This document shows positions 36,001 through 46,487 of a stretch of 64,000 bases of DNA, in pieces (the stretch's first letter is position 1; the number at the start of each line of letters is the position of its first letter). Below the pieces are notes generated by a model. That model was given only the letters and a program-made list of their open reading frames with translations, did no database searches and had not been told where the DNA came from. A program made the translations under genes and the position numbers. This DNA comes from Cadophora sp. MPI-SDFR-AT-0126 (lineage: Eukaryota > Ascomycota > Leotiomycetes > Helotiales > Ploettnerulaceae). The stretch is taken from the NCBI GenBank assembly GCA_020747065.1, contig JAGMVK010000008.1, forward strand, positions 558,001-622,000, read 5' to 3'.

Positions 36001-38260
36001 TCTATTTTTAACAACATCCTCACATCACCGCTCAAACGTGCCCCGCCCCCACCATGCGACACATCGAGATGCAACAACGCTCTTCCCTGCAGTCATTGTA
36101 TGCAAAGACATGACGGGCATACGTTTGCATTCAGACGCAGATGTTGAGATCGATGTCATCGCGGTTGCAGAGCGGTAGTGGGTAGCAAAGAGGCTGGCGG
36201 AGGAATGAACATGACCGACTGCATCGAGCACTAAGGAAAAACAAGGTCTTTGTTCACCGTCACAATCACCAACATAACAAACCAGAAGTAAGGCTCAAGA
36301 ACCCAACATCTCATTAACAACACATGGAATACGAAGGCATGTTCTCTGTACGTAGATCAAAAGTAAGGTTACCTTGATCTCTTTTCAGAGTAGCGCATTT
36401 CAACATTTCCGTACATCATTCTCTCTGCTTTTGATATGATATTGTTTCTCTAGACGTATCACAAGAATCCTTCTATGGTACAAGCAGGCTTCGATTACAC
36501 AACCGCAACACAACACTACCCCATCACTTTCCTTGTCTCCCTCTTTTCCCCTCTCCCTTGGCTGTCACGTCACCACACCATCCCCTCCATCCCGCAATTT
36601 ATTTCCCCTCCCAAGAAATGCATGCACAGCGGCAGCGGCAGTACCTGTCATCCACGCATACACGCGCTACAATTAGCTACACCTTTCACTCTTCCTTGTA
36701 TCCCCGCCTGATCTCCCTCGGCATACAAGTCAACAATTCCTCTACGCACAATTCTACCGAGTACCTGATCTGCATTTCGGTTGCTTCTGCATCTGCAAAT
36801 GCAAGTGCAGTACTGGACATGGCTTTCAATATGGTGAGATCCATAAATTGGTACCGAGGAAGGCATCCGTGTTGCAGGTTGGCGCTTAAATTTACCCTTG
36901 GAAGTGCATCTGCGTCTTGACTAAAGTGCGGCTGTGATAGTATGGTCGGCCCGGATGCGATGCTTAGATCGCTAGGTGACATGCATGTAGGTACGATCCG
37001 TCCGTTCTCTCAGGAGCAGGGTTGGCTACCAGATTTTCTAAAAGGAGGATAGGAAACCTACTGTACAGCCATATCAAACTCTACTGCAGGACACAAACCC
37101 AGGGACCAAAGTGCACACCACAACTCGAATCGGGCGTTCCCTGTTCTAGCTTCCAGCATCGAAGCACCCATCCATACCATTTGCCCAGCAAAGACACCAC
37201 AGCGCTGCAGGTACAATCGCATGGCTATGCATGTCCGTCATCGCCTGATACATCCCGTCGAATAGCCAGGATGAGGATGGCAATCTCAGCCTCGCGTACG
37301 TGCATCAAGCTCAAGCACAACATATTTCATCTGCGCCTCCATCTCCATACACTCACACCCATCCACGTATGTCAACCAGCCCTAGAATCGCCCAAGCCGA
37401 TCACGGCATTCACTTCACAGCAGAAACCTACATTCATAACACAGCACAGCACAGCCGGAGACCACAACATCTCCTCACCTCCGAGACTGCAGTACCACAA
37501 AACGCCCGATCTCCCTCTCCAGCCCCGCTCAAAAGCTCCGCCAAATCTTCTACGGCCCTTCTACAAACCTTCTGTACCACAAGATCGATACCCGTGTCAT
37601 GCCCGGCCAGGTGATACGATACACAGCATGAGTCTCCCATCTTCTATCGCGCATCCTTCCCAGCAAGCGCTTCGAACCACAGACGCAGCATCACAACATC
37701 ACAGCCTCCTAACCATCTCATTTCAGCACAGGACCTCCTTTCATGGGAGAGACCTCTTGACTGCTGTCGCTGCAGATTGCGAAAGTACTGACTGCACTGA
37801 GCTTTATCTGCTGCACTGCCCTACCTACGCCATCTAGCTTAAAGCTTACACAACATCCAGGTACAATTTATGGTTCAACGGCCCCATTCTCGGTGATGAC
37901 AAACATCGCATCGCACTGCATGACGCCACAGCAACCAGCAGTACAGCTGAGTATGGACGAACGATTGAGTAGCCCCGGACAGTTGGTACGAACCTGCGAT
38001 CTTGAGATTCAAGTCAGGCTGAAGCAGGCTGTATTGGCTAAGCCTCGAACGTATCTCTGCAGAGAGTCTACAGCGCAATTTACAACCATTACACTTCCAT
38101 TTTAATCCATTGATTATGCAGTAATACATTGACAAGTTTTCTTTACGTGATGGAAGAATATTACGGTAGCAGAATATCCAATATCTTACTAGGAATAGTC
38201 TCAGGTTTCCATTACCTACTACCCTCACTTGATTTCAAACATCTACTCCTTCATTAGCAA
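33005..38260. other. Gene-poor region upstream of rlm1, 5.2 kb
   Basis: No credible ORF. From about 34.2 to 37.9 kb the plus strand is C-, T- and A-rich with little G, and open frames here (for example 37022-37837) have non-ATG starts and low-complexity text. It may hold long regulatory DNA, a long 5' UTR or non-coding transcripts. It includes the double Rlm1-type motif at 35990-36011. Confidence 0.55.
35990..36011. promoter_or_regulatory. Double Rlm1/MEF2-type site, palindromic
   Basis: CTAAAAATAG at 35990-35999 fits the Rlm1/MEF2 consensus exactly. The segment CTATTTTTAA at 36002-36011 is nearly its mirror copy, two bases away. Together they form a 22-bp near-palindrome. The site is about 3 kb upstream of the rlm1 start. 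Autoregulation would be in keeping with the family, but is inference. Confidence 0.5.
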
Positions 38261-38785
38261 ATGCGCCATCTTCCGTATAATGTTAGAGATCTTATTTTCA
38301 ATCATTTTGCTGTTCTCAAGTTTGACTACAATAAGCTGTACCAAGATCTACAAGTCACTCATCCCCAATCCATCACTAGAGTGAGTGTCTACTACCAGAT
38401 CTTGCAGTCAGCGTCAACACCGTTTACACGTTCATGTGTCGAAATCCTCCTCAATCTCTCTAATTCTTCCCGTCTAGAAGCGATGACCGTTCGCGCTGAC
38501 TCTCGCTCGCACAACGGAGACGTGATGGTTAAGTGCGCTCATCAAGAATATGTTGTCCTCTACTTTACTCACGGATCTCAACCGAGTTACTTACATTTGC
38601 TCCTAGTTTTCCCATCTCACTTCTTAAGACCAGACCCGTTCAGGTTGCAATTTAATGAAGAGGACGACGGTGATGATTCCCCTTATTCAAAAACGGAAGC
38701 TAGGCTCCCTAGATGGAACTTTCGGCGTGAAATAAGTGGCATTGCTGAGGTCAATATACTTAGGCGAGGCGAGTTGACGAGGTGA
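38261..38785 (+). CDS. Small hypothetical protein, F-box-like start
   Basis: An intron-free ATG frame of 174 aa. The start MRHLPYNVRDLIFNHF resembles the beginning of fungal F-box or 2EXR-type proteins (LP..vRd.If). Mid-protein text YVVLYFTHGSQPSYLHLLLVF is hydrophobic. The C-terminus is acidic, then basic. It is shorter than usual for such families and may be a remnant. The coding call rests on length and start alone. Confidence 0.45.
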   Translation: MRHLPYNVRDLIFNHFAVLKFDYNKLYQDLQVTHPQSITRVSVYYQILQSASTPFTRSCVEILLNLSNSSRLEAMTVRADSRSHNGDVMVKCAHQEYVVLYFTHGSQPSYLHLLLVFPSHFLRPDPFRLQFNEEDDGDDSPYSKTEARLPRWNFRREISGIAEVNILRRGELTR

Positions 38786-39273
38786 TTGGCTACTTCAACA
38801 ACCTTTTGTTGTAATTTCTGCACTAGCTTAGGGTAGGAGATCGGGAGGTCTGACCAGTTAATGTGTTTCGGCTGGGAATAACGAAAGTGGAGTGGTCATT
38901 GTGCTAGAGTTTAGGGAAATGCTTCATATTAAGGTGGTACGGCTTTTTGTATATAGTAGGCAAGAGGTTTACTGCTGGAATGGGTTGAGGTGACGACCGA
39001 GGACTCGACATGTGTTTCGCATGGGAGAAGTAAGTAGCGTGGACCCATATGAAAGGTATAGCAATCAACTTTTTGTATAATTGAATGTTGAATTAGAACT
39101 TCACAAGGGATTTGAATGGGTAATGGGTCTAAATGGGGTTCGGGTATATTCTTGCTAGATGATTTCAAGGCTCTCAGAACAGAGCACAAAGTTTTAGCAA
39201 ATCAGGGCAATATCCAATACCTAAGGTAAGGCATCTTGTACATATAGCAAAGAAAACTATATAGCAGAGAACA
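38786..39273. other. Convergent 3' region
   Basis: Between the small ORF and the dioxygenase stop; no gene was recognised. It should hold the 3' UTRs. Confidence 0.45.
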
Positions 39274-40538
39274 CTAAAAAAGCCCAAACAAGCCCAAAAG
39301 CAAAACCAACGCGACAGATAAAACTCCCACCAAAGAAGTTGCGGCAGAAGGTACAAAAGTTGAAACCACTCCATTTGAATCGCCGCTTCCTCCAGTACCA
39401 GCACCAGTACTAGTCGGTGTCCCAGAAGGCGTAGATCCGCCTGTTCCACTACCGCCATTACCGTTCGCATCACCACCATTCTCACCAAGTGTAGCTGCAC
39501 CCGTGAGGATTTGCTGGGAACTAAGATCGACGCCGAAAGAGATCCAAGCGAAGATTCCATCCTCCACGGTATCACCGAGGAAGCTGTACTCCACAATCGG
39601 ATCATGACCGTTCGCCATTCCTGCAGACAAGATGCGATCGTCTGCGTTGGACGTTAGGCCTTGAGCGTTGGTCGCGTAGACGCCCGTCGCTTCCACTTCT
39701 GCAATGAGAGATTGGTCGAAGTACAGCTGGCCGACGTGGGAGACGTACCCACCGGCGTAGGTCCCGTTGTCGAAAGTACTGCCGTTGAAATGAACCAAGG
39801 CGTGAATGTGCGTTGCTCGGCCAGAGTAATGGCCCGGGAAGAGCGTAGTGAAGCTCGCGACTCCATCACCATCCGTCGGCTGCAAACCTCGCATGAAAGT
39901 ATTGTTGATATTTGAGGGATCAGCAGTCCCGACTCCGTTTCCTCTAGCTACTATACCGGAGTACACGCCAGTGGAATTGCAGCTCCAGATTTCGAGGACG
40001 GCGTTGCTGACGGGGTCGCATGTTGAGATATCTACTATTTGGGCGTCGAGGATGAGAGATACGCCGGCTTGGTTGTCGGTCACGTCTTCTCGCATGTATT
40101 CACGCTCAACCCAGTAAGGGCCTAGAGTAACTTCTGGAGCGAGGATACATGAGCTGTTGGAGGCGAATAAGGTGGATGCAGCGGTTTCGGAAGTGTAATC
40201 CACAGGTGAGTGGTGATCGGTGTCGAGAGGTGCTTGACGGGCACGGAGAAATGGAGCAGCTAGATCGTCAGATTGGGATATGGTCAGACCAGCATCGACT
40301 TACTAGTGGAGAGGCCGCGTTTCTGGCGGGCTTTCTGAGCAGTGGCCGCACGACGAGCAGTAGCTCTTTGCTCAATTCCGCGAGCTTTCAGCTTCTTAGC
40401 ACAATGACTGAGATCCTTCTTGCTCAACTTGGTGAAAGCAGCTATCTCAGCTATCTCGTGAGAGTGGTCATCGCCGGGATGAGCGAGGACGTCGGCGACT
40501 AGAATAAGAGCAGCTACAGCAAGAGAGCGAAAAAGCAT
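39274..40538 (-). CDS. Secreted intradiol dioxygenase, probably GPI-anchored
   Basis: Two exons, 40304-40538 and 39274-40259, are separated by a 44-bp intron (GTAAGT donor, ATCTAG acceptor) and give 406 aa. A signal peptide (LFRSLAVAALILVADVLA) is followed by a His/Asp-rich segment. The catalytic part has EVTLGPYWVERE, DAQIVDIST, LEIWSCNSTGVYSG and PGHYSGRATHIHALVH, matching the Tyr/Tyr/His/His iron centre of intradiol ring-cleavage dioxygenases. The last 80 residues are Gly/Ser/Thr-rich and end in a hydrophobic helix, fitting a GPI signal. The enzyme would open catechol-type aromatic rings outside the cell, useful on plant phenolics or wood. Substrate is unknown. No lesion seen. Confidence 0.88.
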
Positions 40539-42065
40539 GTCGAAGAGAACGATGCTTGAGAGCTTTGAAGAAGTGGATGATTATGACCGCGGATTTGAGG
40601 GTGGTGATGGGGGTGAGTGGATAAGTTAAGGAGCCGATATAATGATCGGTTAGATATCTACAGTGTTAATAAAGTTTCACCGACGCCACCGACTCAGCCA
40701 CGCCGGTTTCTCCAAGGTATGTTAACACGCTGCCAAGCCAAGACTTGACGTTTCAATCTTCTTTTTTTCATGGATTATTGACGGAATGAACAGCGATTTG
40801 GTGATTATGTCGGGAATGTAATCACTCTTCAAGCCGTTAGTCGATCTGGTAGTTGACTAAGTGAGGAAAGAAAGGGAAGTGGTAAGACATACGGAACACC
40901 TCGGAACCGGAAAAGAGAAGGTACGGAAGAAACCTAAATATCGGCAATCTGTTCGGAGAATAATGCAGGTGCTTAAACTCTCCAAGGATATAGACCTTGT
41001 CTAGCTGTGGAAAGTAATGTTGACCATTTGGCATGCATTCTGCTGACTCGGTACAGTACCCCTCATACTCAGCAATGATCAAGAGATTCGCTCTGGGTTT
41101 GTGACAAAGCGCCAAGTGTTTATCGGACTTGATTCCGCACCGTACGGCATAGAAGACTGATGCAGCCCATGGGCCGCGCGTCAATCTACGAAATGCTTGG
41201 TACTCTACTACTTTCTCCAGGGAGTTGACGAACCCTGGCGGAGGTAGTGATTGTACATAAGTACTGAGAGAAGAGCGGTGACAATTTCAGCCGCACAGTC
41301 AACGTCGGGACTGACGACTGATTTTTATCCAGGATCACCCTGCTGACAAACTCAGCTACCGAGGAGACGTCACGGTGCCAAACAATAACTAATACGGCTA
41401 CCCCGTCTGCTACAGCTTGTGGCAGCAAGGCAGAATCACGGATCTAGCCTTTCTTGCTCTCGCCCAGTTTGTCGCCGTACCCAATAGTAGCTTCAACAAC
41501 ACCACCTGCATTCAGCATATGGGACGCCACCCTTCTCGAACCTATTCACCACGATGCACGATGCACGATTGATAGAGCTGCTGGCCTCTTGATGGTTTCC
41601 GTCTCATCAGTGCTGCCACACCTAGGATACCACTGTTGCCTATGTACTTTTGATTACCAGTATGCGAGATTCCTGATGTTCCATCCGGATTGGCTTCGGA
41701 ACAAAATGCGAGAAATAGACAATGTGTTGCTTTAATTCATTTAAAGGTGAAACAATGCTAATTCCATTCAATATAACTACATCTGTAACGAGTCACCCTC
41801 GGCCGATATTCCCCACAGTCACCCAAGGGGGCTCATGTTCTGGCATATTACGGAGAACTGCCGGTGAAGTATGACGCCAACTTCACCGTATCGCACCACA
41901 GAGAAAGAAAGTGCAATTGGTTGTCTGTCTATATATAAGTTGATTGCCTCTCGTTGACGTGATCTCATCACGCCTTTGTTCGCAATTACTATTCGTTCTC
42001 CAAGCACTATTTTCGAGATCATTAGACCCAACAACCGAACACAATACCTCGTACCATCTTTCACA
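40539..42065. other. Intergenic region with a coding-like remnant
   Basis: On the minus strand about 40837-41226 reads in protein-like style (GFVNSLEKVVEYQAFRRL, then RGPWAASVFYAVRCG) but has no ATG start or recognised motif. It may be a relic exon of an old gene. The rest shows nothing definite except the TATA box at 41932. Confidence 0.4.
41932..41938 (+). promoter_or_regulatory. TATA box of small secreted protein gene
   Basis: TATATAA lies 134 bp upstream of ATG 42066, consistent with a core promoter and a 5' leader of about 100 bases. Confidence 0.5.
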
Positions 42066-42514
42066 ATGAAAGTCCTCGCATCTCTCATTACCCTTGTCAC
42101 CGTTGCCGTTGCTGCCCCAGGTGCAGTCCCAGGAGTATTCAATCGTGCATGTGCTGCCAATGGCGGTGAGTCGAACCTCTGACATAGTGCTTTAGGGCAC
42201 TACCTGGGCACTTGCATACCGAGAATAACGTTTCATTCTTATTCTTTCATAGCATCGTGTCAATATGGCGATGACTGTTGTACCGGTTACTGCCACTACA
42301 GTGACGTTTTGACTTGCGGCCCGGCACCGGCTGATTCTTGCTTTTCTGATGGAAGTAAGTCTTGTGTTTTGCATCTTTAACGTTAAGATGAAGCCAGAAC
42401 GAGCTGAATACGTCGCTAATGAACCTACTAGCTGCGTGCCTCTCTGGAAACAGTTGTTGCAGTGGATATTGCGGTACTGCTAGTGGGGAACTCGCTTGCG
42501 GCCCAAAGCCCTGA
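42066..42514 (+). CDS. Small secreted cysteine-rich protein, two-module
   Basis: Three exons, 42066-42165, 42253-42354 and 42432-42514, give 94 aa. Exon 1 encodes a signal peptide (MKVLASLITLVTVAVAAPG). Exons 2 and 3 each encode one cysteine module: SCQYGDDCCTGYCHY...TCGP and ACLSGNSCCSGYCG...ACGP. The pattern C-x5/6-CC-x2-YC-xn-C repeats, and both introns are phase 1, as in modular exon duplication. Mature length is about 75 aa with ten Cys. Such knottin-like folds occur in fungal effectors, inhibitors and antimicrobial peptides; which of these applies is not shown. There is no C-terminal anchor. Confidence 0.85.
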
Positions 42515-42968
42515 GATGAAAGAGAATCAAAAATGACTTCTCCTCTACTCTCTGGATAGGGTTTAATGTAACAATAGCTACGTTCAAAGTCATTATTGAT
42601 TTCGACGAGGAGGACGTCGAGATACGAATGGCACAAATAGATCGAACATGTTCCCCACGCCGTTGATTCCCATCAATATCATTGGCTCCGAGCTTCCAGG
42701 GCTTGAAGCCTGCAGTAAGCTACTACAGTCTTACTTCTTCTCTGTCCATGGATTCTCGTTTGTGGTTTATGATCTGAGAAAATGAGTGACGTCGAACTCT
42801 GAAGGGTTTCTCGCTCCCTGAGAATACCCAGTCCCAGTTCACTTATTTGATTTAATAGATCACATCCGTTCAAATCGGATATTCTCCGATATTATTCTTT
42901 CAAAGATACATAAACGGAATTAGAGTCAGGTCATGGTACAACCATTGGAAACTCGCCATGGAGAATAA
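42515..42968. other. Convergent 3' region
   Basis: Between two facing stops; no gene or strong motif was seen. Confidence 0.45.
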
Positions 42969-44360
42969 TCAATTCGAGTAATGGAGTAATCTACCATAAG
43001 AATCAAGAGGCTGAACTGCAAGTCTCTTGGTCTCTGTTATGACATAACTTTCAAACTCGTCTACTCCATGCTGAGCTTTCCAACCAGTACACTTCGCTCT
43101 GTCGCCCCTGACGTGGACGCTTGCACCCCAGAAATCAATCTGTGGGCTTATTAGCAGAATATATATAAGCAATGAATGATCTATTGATACCTTGTATTTT
43201 TTCAGTTCTTCCTCTGTATGGATCGTCGGGGATGATTCCTCAGAGAGCCCCATTGAATACAAAGTCTCTGCCATGGCCATAAACACTTTGGCGGCCGCAA
43301 CCGAGTCCCCATCTGCAAAGTAGAACCCATCCTTTCCATGTCCTCTCGTAGTATCTTCGAACAAAGCCATGAATAGGCCTGCAACTGAAAATAGCTTCAG
43401 GAAAAGATTCATATAACGTTGTCCTAGTACAACAATTGATGTGGGGTGTAACAAACCGTCATCGACGTGTGATACCATCCATGGATTCTCCCCAGGTCCA
43501 ATTTGGCCCACAGCCCCTTTCTCCACAGATACGTGAACTAGTCTTGGGACAGGCATTGATGTTTGATTGCCAAAAATTTGCTCGTGGAGTAGACCTGTGC
43601 CAGTACCATATACGGCGAACGGGACAATGATGAAAGAATTTATGTCACCAGCGTCATCAGCTTGAACAATGCTGTTGTCGACATCGCGATCTTGACATTT
43701 CAGTTATTTATGCCATGATCTATTGGAGGTTTGACTTACGAGGCTTGCTTAAGGGGATGGCGTTGATAAACTCGGAATCAAGATCCGAAACAACTGTCCC
43801 ATTTTGGTAGCCATTCCTCTCTTCACTAAAAAGAAATGCTACCAGATTATTAGTTCTATTGCTAAAAGGTAGTCAGCGAACCTTACCTCCGCCTGACTTG
43901 ATAATACTCGACAATTAGCAACGAGAATTTCGACTGCAAAGCTAGCACAACTTACTGCATGATAAAGACGAGGAGGTTGTCCTGTTTTGTCTTTTCTTGC
44001 CTTCATGCCCTTCAAGATCGACTGCGTACCATCGAAGGCATCACAATCAGCCTTTAACAGAATTAGTGCGACGAAAACCTTCTCCGAAAACGACTTAGAA
44101 GTATTAATACTCACTAGCTGGACTATAATATCACATTTCTCGACCTCATGTTCAAGCTTGATACCATCGCCCAGGGCAATGCCCGTCGTCTCGACATTTG
44201 GCAGTAAATCTTTTAGCCTTCTGGCTTTCTCAGGACTCCGTATTGATGCGGTGACTTTATACTGTGGGCTTGCACCGACAAGATGTACGTTGTTGAAGCG
44301 CGACAGAAACGCCGCTCCAATATAACCCGTGGCTCCAAATAGAAGCACGGATTTAGCCAT
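42969..44360 (-). CDS. NAD(P)-binding Rossmann protein (atypical SDR / epimerase-like)
   Basis: Six exons, 44115-44360, 43956-44051, 43887-43896, 43740-43820, 43191-43690 and 42969-43139, give 367 aa. The start MAKSVLLFGATGYIG carries the G-x2-G-x2-G dinucleotide motif of atypical SDRs. Later text (YHA-SGG and KPHRDVDNSIV) fits NAD-dependent epimerase relatives in fungi. Exon 3 is only 10 nt. Exon 4 keeps frame only if the AAG at 43821-43823 is used instead of a TAG five bases earlier, so this junction is uncertain. The last intron (43140-43190) is 51 bp without a stop, so retention would add 17 residues. Substrate is unknown. Confidence 0.8.
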
Positions 44361-45413
44361 TCTTAAAATGTTTGCCACCCTGTTTGTCAGTCTGTTTTTT
44401 GGTTTATGTGTCACGAGCCGAGTGCGAGTGGTTCTGGCAGCTGGACAAACGACGTGGAGTAGTTCAAAGAGAATGAAGTCAAAGTGAAAAGAAGAAGAAG
44501 GGTTCTCCTCGGTTCCACGATACGTATCAGATAAGTGTGCATCCAGTTTCCCTAGTTACCAAGTGGCCTGTGGTTATCGCTGATGACCGTCCAATATGTT
44601 ACTTATGCCAAAATCAGAGTCTAATGGATCTCGAATCTAAGTCAAGATGAGTTTAAACCTCCTTGAATGACGTGTGTTAGATGCTTGGCCTCGCTAACGC
44701 ACTCTGCTTACCCGCCAAGATCGTCCGTAAATGAAGTAACCTGTGGTAGAGTATGTATCCACAATATAATCATGATAATTTACGGAGAATGCTTTACACC
44801 GCCCTCGCTCTCGTGGCGTAATATGGAATAGGCAGAAACACACTATCGCTAGTAGGAAAAGGAAATATACCATTCGTAGCCAGCAAAGTCGCACTCCCAT
44901 TAGTAAGTTTCGTGGTACTGGTTACAACCTTATGAGGCTTAATTCTTTACTGTATGAATAAGTGCACCTTTATGAAGCCAATAAGAAGCGCGAGAAGTAG
45001 AATACACAATACCACTAGATCTACGATACAATAGGAGTATAAAATTAGTTTTCTAGAGATGCGCCGTTCGGAGTGATAGGATTAGGGATTGAGATGCCAT
45101 CGCTTGAGAAATTTTCAATTGCAGAGGAGGCAATTGAGGCCTGCAGATTCTATGGGCCCTTTTTGCTGGTGAGGGGATTGGTAATGGGGGAAGGATGGAA
45201 GATGGATTTCCCTGAGGACTTAGTGGTGATGTCGAACTCGGTGACGAAATGTTCCTGATTCTCCCGAAATGGTTCGCACCTTGCAGGGCCGAGTGGTTCA
45301 AGACTTTGACTATTTTCTTCTATTCTATGAATTAATTACACAGTCACCCCAGAATACTACATCCTCCACCAGACATCGTCACGCCTATCTTTACCATACC
45401 CGATCTGACTCAA
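44361..45413. other. Intergenic region, 1 kb
   Basis: No gene was recognised. Short open frames at 45053-45301 overlap on both strands and lack motifs. Confidence 0.45.
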
Positions 45414-46487
45414 CTAACACCCGAATTCCATACCAGGAGCCAGATTCTGCTCAAAGAAACTCGCAAATTTCGCAAACGGAATCAGCTCAACGCGATCATA
45501 CAGATCCACGTGGTCTGCCCCCTCTATCCAAACCAACTCCTTCGGCCACCCAGCCCTCGAGTAAGCATCCTCGCTAAACTCTCGTGAATGTGCTCTGGTA
45601 CCATGAACAAAAAGCATAGGCCTTGGCGAGATAAAATCAATATCATTAAATGGGTAGAAATTCAAAAACCTCATTTGACTTGCGACAGTCGGGTGGGTAG
45701 TCAAGTTAGGAGTTGTAGTCGGCGCAGTAAACTCTCCACGCAAGGTGCGATAGAAGTCGAAGAATTCGCGGCCAATGGCGTCGGTCTCATTGGTGAGGAA
45801 ATCAGGGGTCCCACCCGTAACCTCGATCCTGCCGCCGTCGACTTCACTCCATCGCTGCCGCGACGCGACTGCTACGGCAGCCTGACGCTGCTCAACAGTA
45901 ATCACACGCTGCAAACCATAGCGGGTGACGGCGCCCATGTCGTACATGCTTGTTGTCGCCACAGCCTTGATGCGGCAATCGGTCTTTGCAGCGCTTATAA
46001 CAAAGGAGCCGCTGCCACAGATACCTAGGGCGCCAATACGAGAGCGGTCAACGAGAGGGTGAGCGCCGAGGAAGTCAACTGCAGCACTGAAGGCTTCGGC
46101 ATAGAATTCAGGAGCGACAGTGTTCATGGGTGTGCCTTCGGAGGAGCCCCAAAAGGGGAGGTCAAGGGAGAGGGTGATGAACCCGGACTCGGCGAGGACG
46201 GTGGCATGGAGGTTGGCAGACTGCTCTTTGGTGGCGCCCATAGGGTGGCCGACAATGATCGCAGGGTAGGAGGACGATGTTGAGTTTGTGGTGTTGGAGA
46301 TTGAAGAGGGGACAAAGAGGTTGCCGGCTACGGAAGTTCGAAATTGAGTGAGGAAGGTTATGGGCCGGACCGTGACGATAGGGCTGCGGTACCAGTTGTC
46401 GGCCCCGAAGGAGAGATTCTGTGCAAGAGCAGATGATACATAGCTGCCTGCAAGGAGGACACTAGTGATGCTACTGGTGATCTTCAT
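45414..46487 (-). CDS. Secreted alpha/beta hydrolase
   Basis: An intron-free frame of 357 aa from ATG 46487. A signal peptide (VLLAGSYVSSALAQ) is followed by an alpha/beta-hydrolase fold: the oxyanion region VGHPMGATKEQ, the strand LSLDLPFWGSSEG, a nucleophile elbow G-I-C-G-S (Cys near 157) and a late GADHVDLYD that gives the catalytic His. A cysteine at the elbow, as in dienelactone-hydrolase relatives, differs from the serine of most esterases. Several N-x-T/S sequons support secretion. Related proteins include the YcjY-like and polyketide-transferase-like group. Substrate is not predicted. Confidence 0.88.
   Translation of the reverse strand: MKITSSITSVLLAGSYVSSALAQNLSFGADNWYRSPIVTVRPITFLTQFRTSVAGNLFVPSSISNTTNSTSSSYPAIIVGHPMGATKEQSANLHATVLAESGFITLSLDLPFWGSSEGTPMNTVAPEFYAEAFSAAVDFLGAHPLVDRSRIGALGICGSGSFVISAAKTDCRIKAVATTSMYDMGAVTRYGLQRVITVEQRQAAVAVASRQRWSEVDGGRIEVTGGTPDFLTNETDAIGREFFDFYRTLRGEFTAPTTTPNLTTHPTVASQMRFLNFYPFNDIDFISPRPMLFVHGTRAHSREFSEDAYSRAGWPKELVWIEGADHVDLYDRVELIPFAKFASFFEQNLAPGMEFGC

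Noticed and set aside
36558..36920. 120-codon plus-strand ORF
   Set aside because: The text is Ser/Ala/His low complexity, with no signal peptide or motif and no splice partner.
37022..37837. 271-codon plus-strand ORF
   Set aside because: It starts at a non-ATG codon, is Ser/Pro/His/Thr low complexity and lies in C-rich DNA that is open in several frames.
43140..43190. In-frame 51-bp segment as coding sequence
   Set aside because: It has a GTATCA donor, a CTAAT branch point and a CACAG acceptor and encodes hydrophobic text out of keeping with its neighbours, so an intron is more likely.
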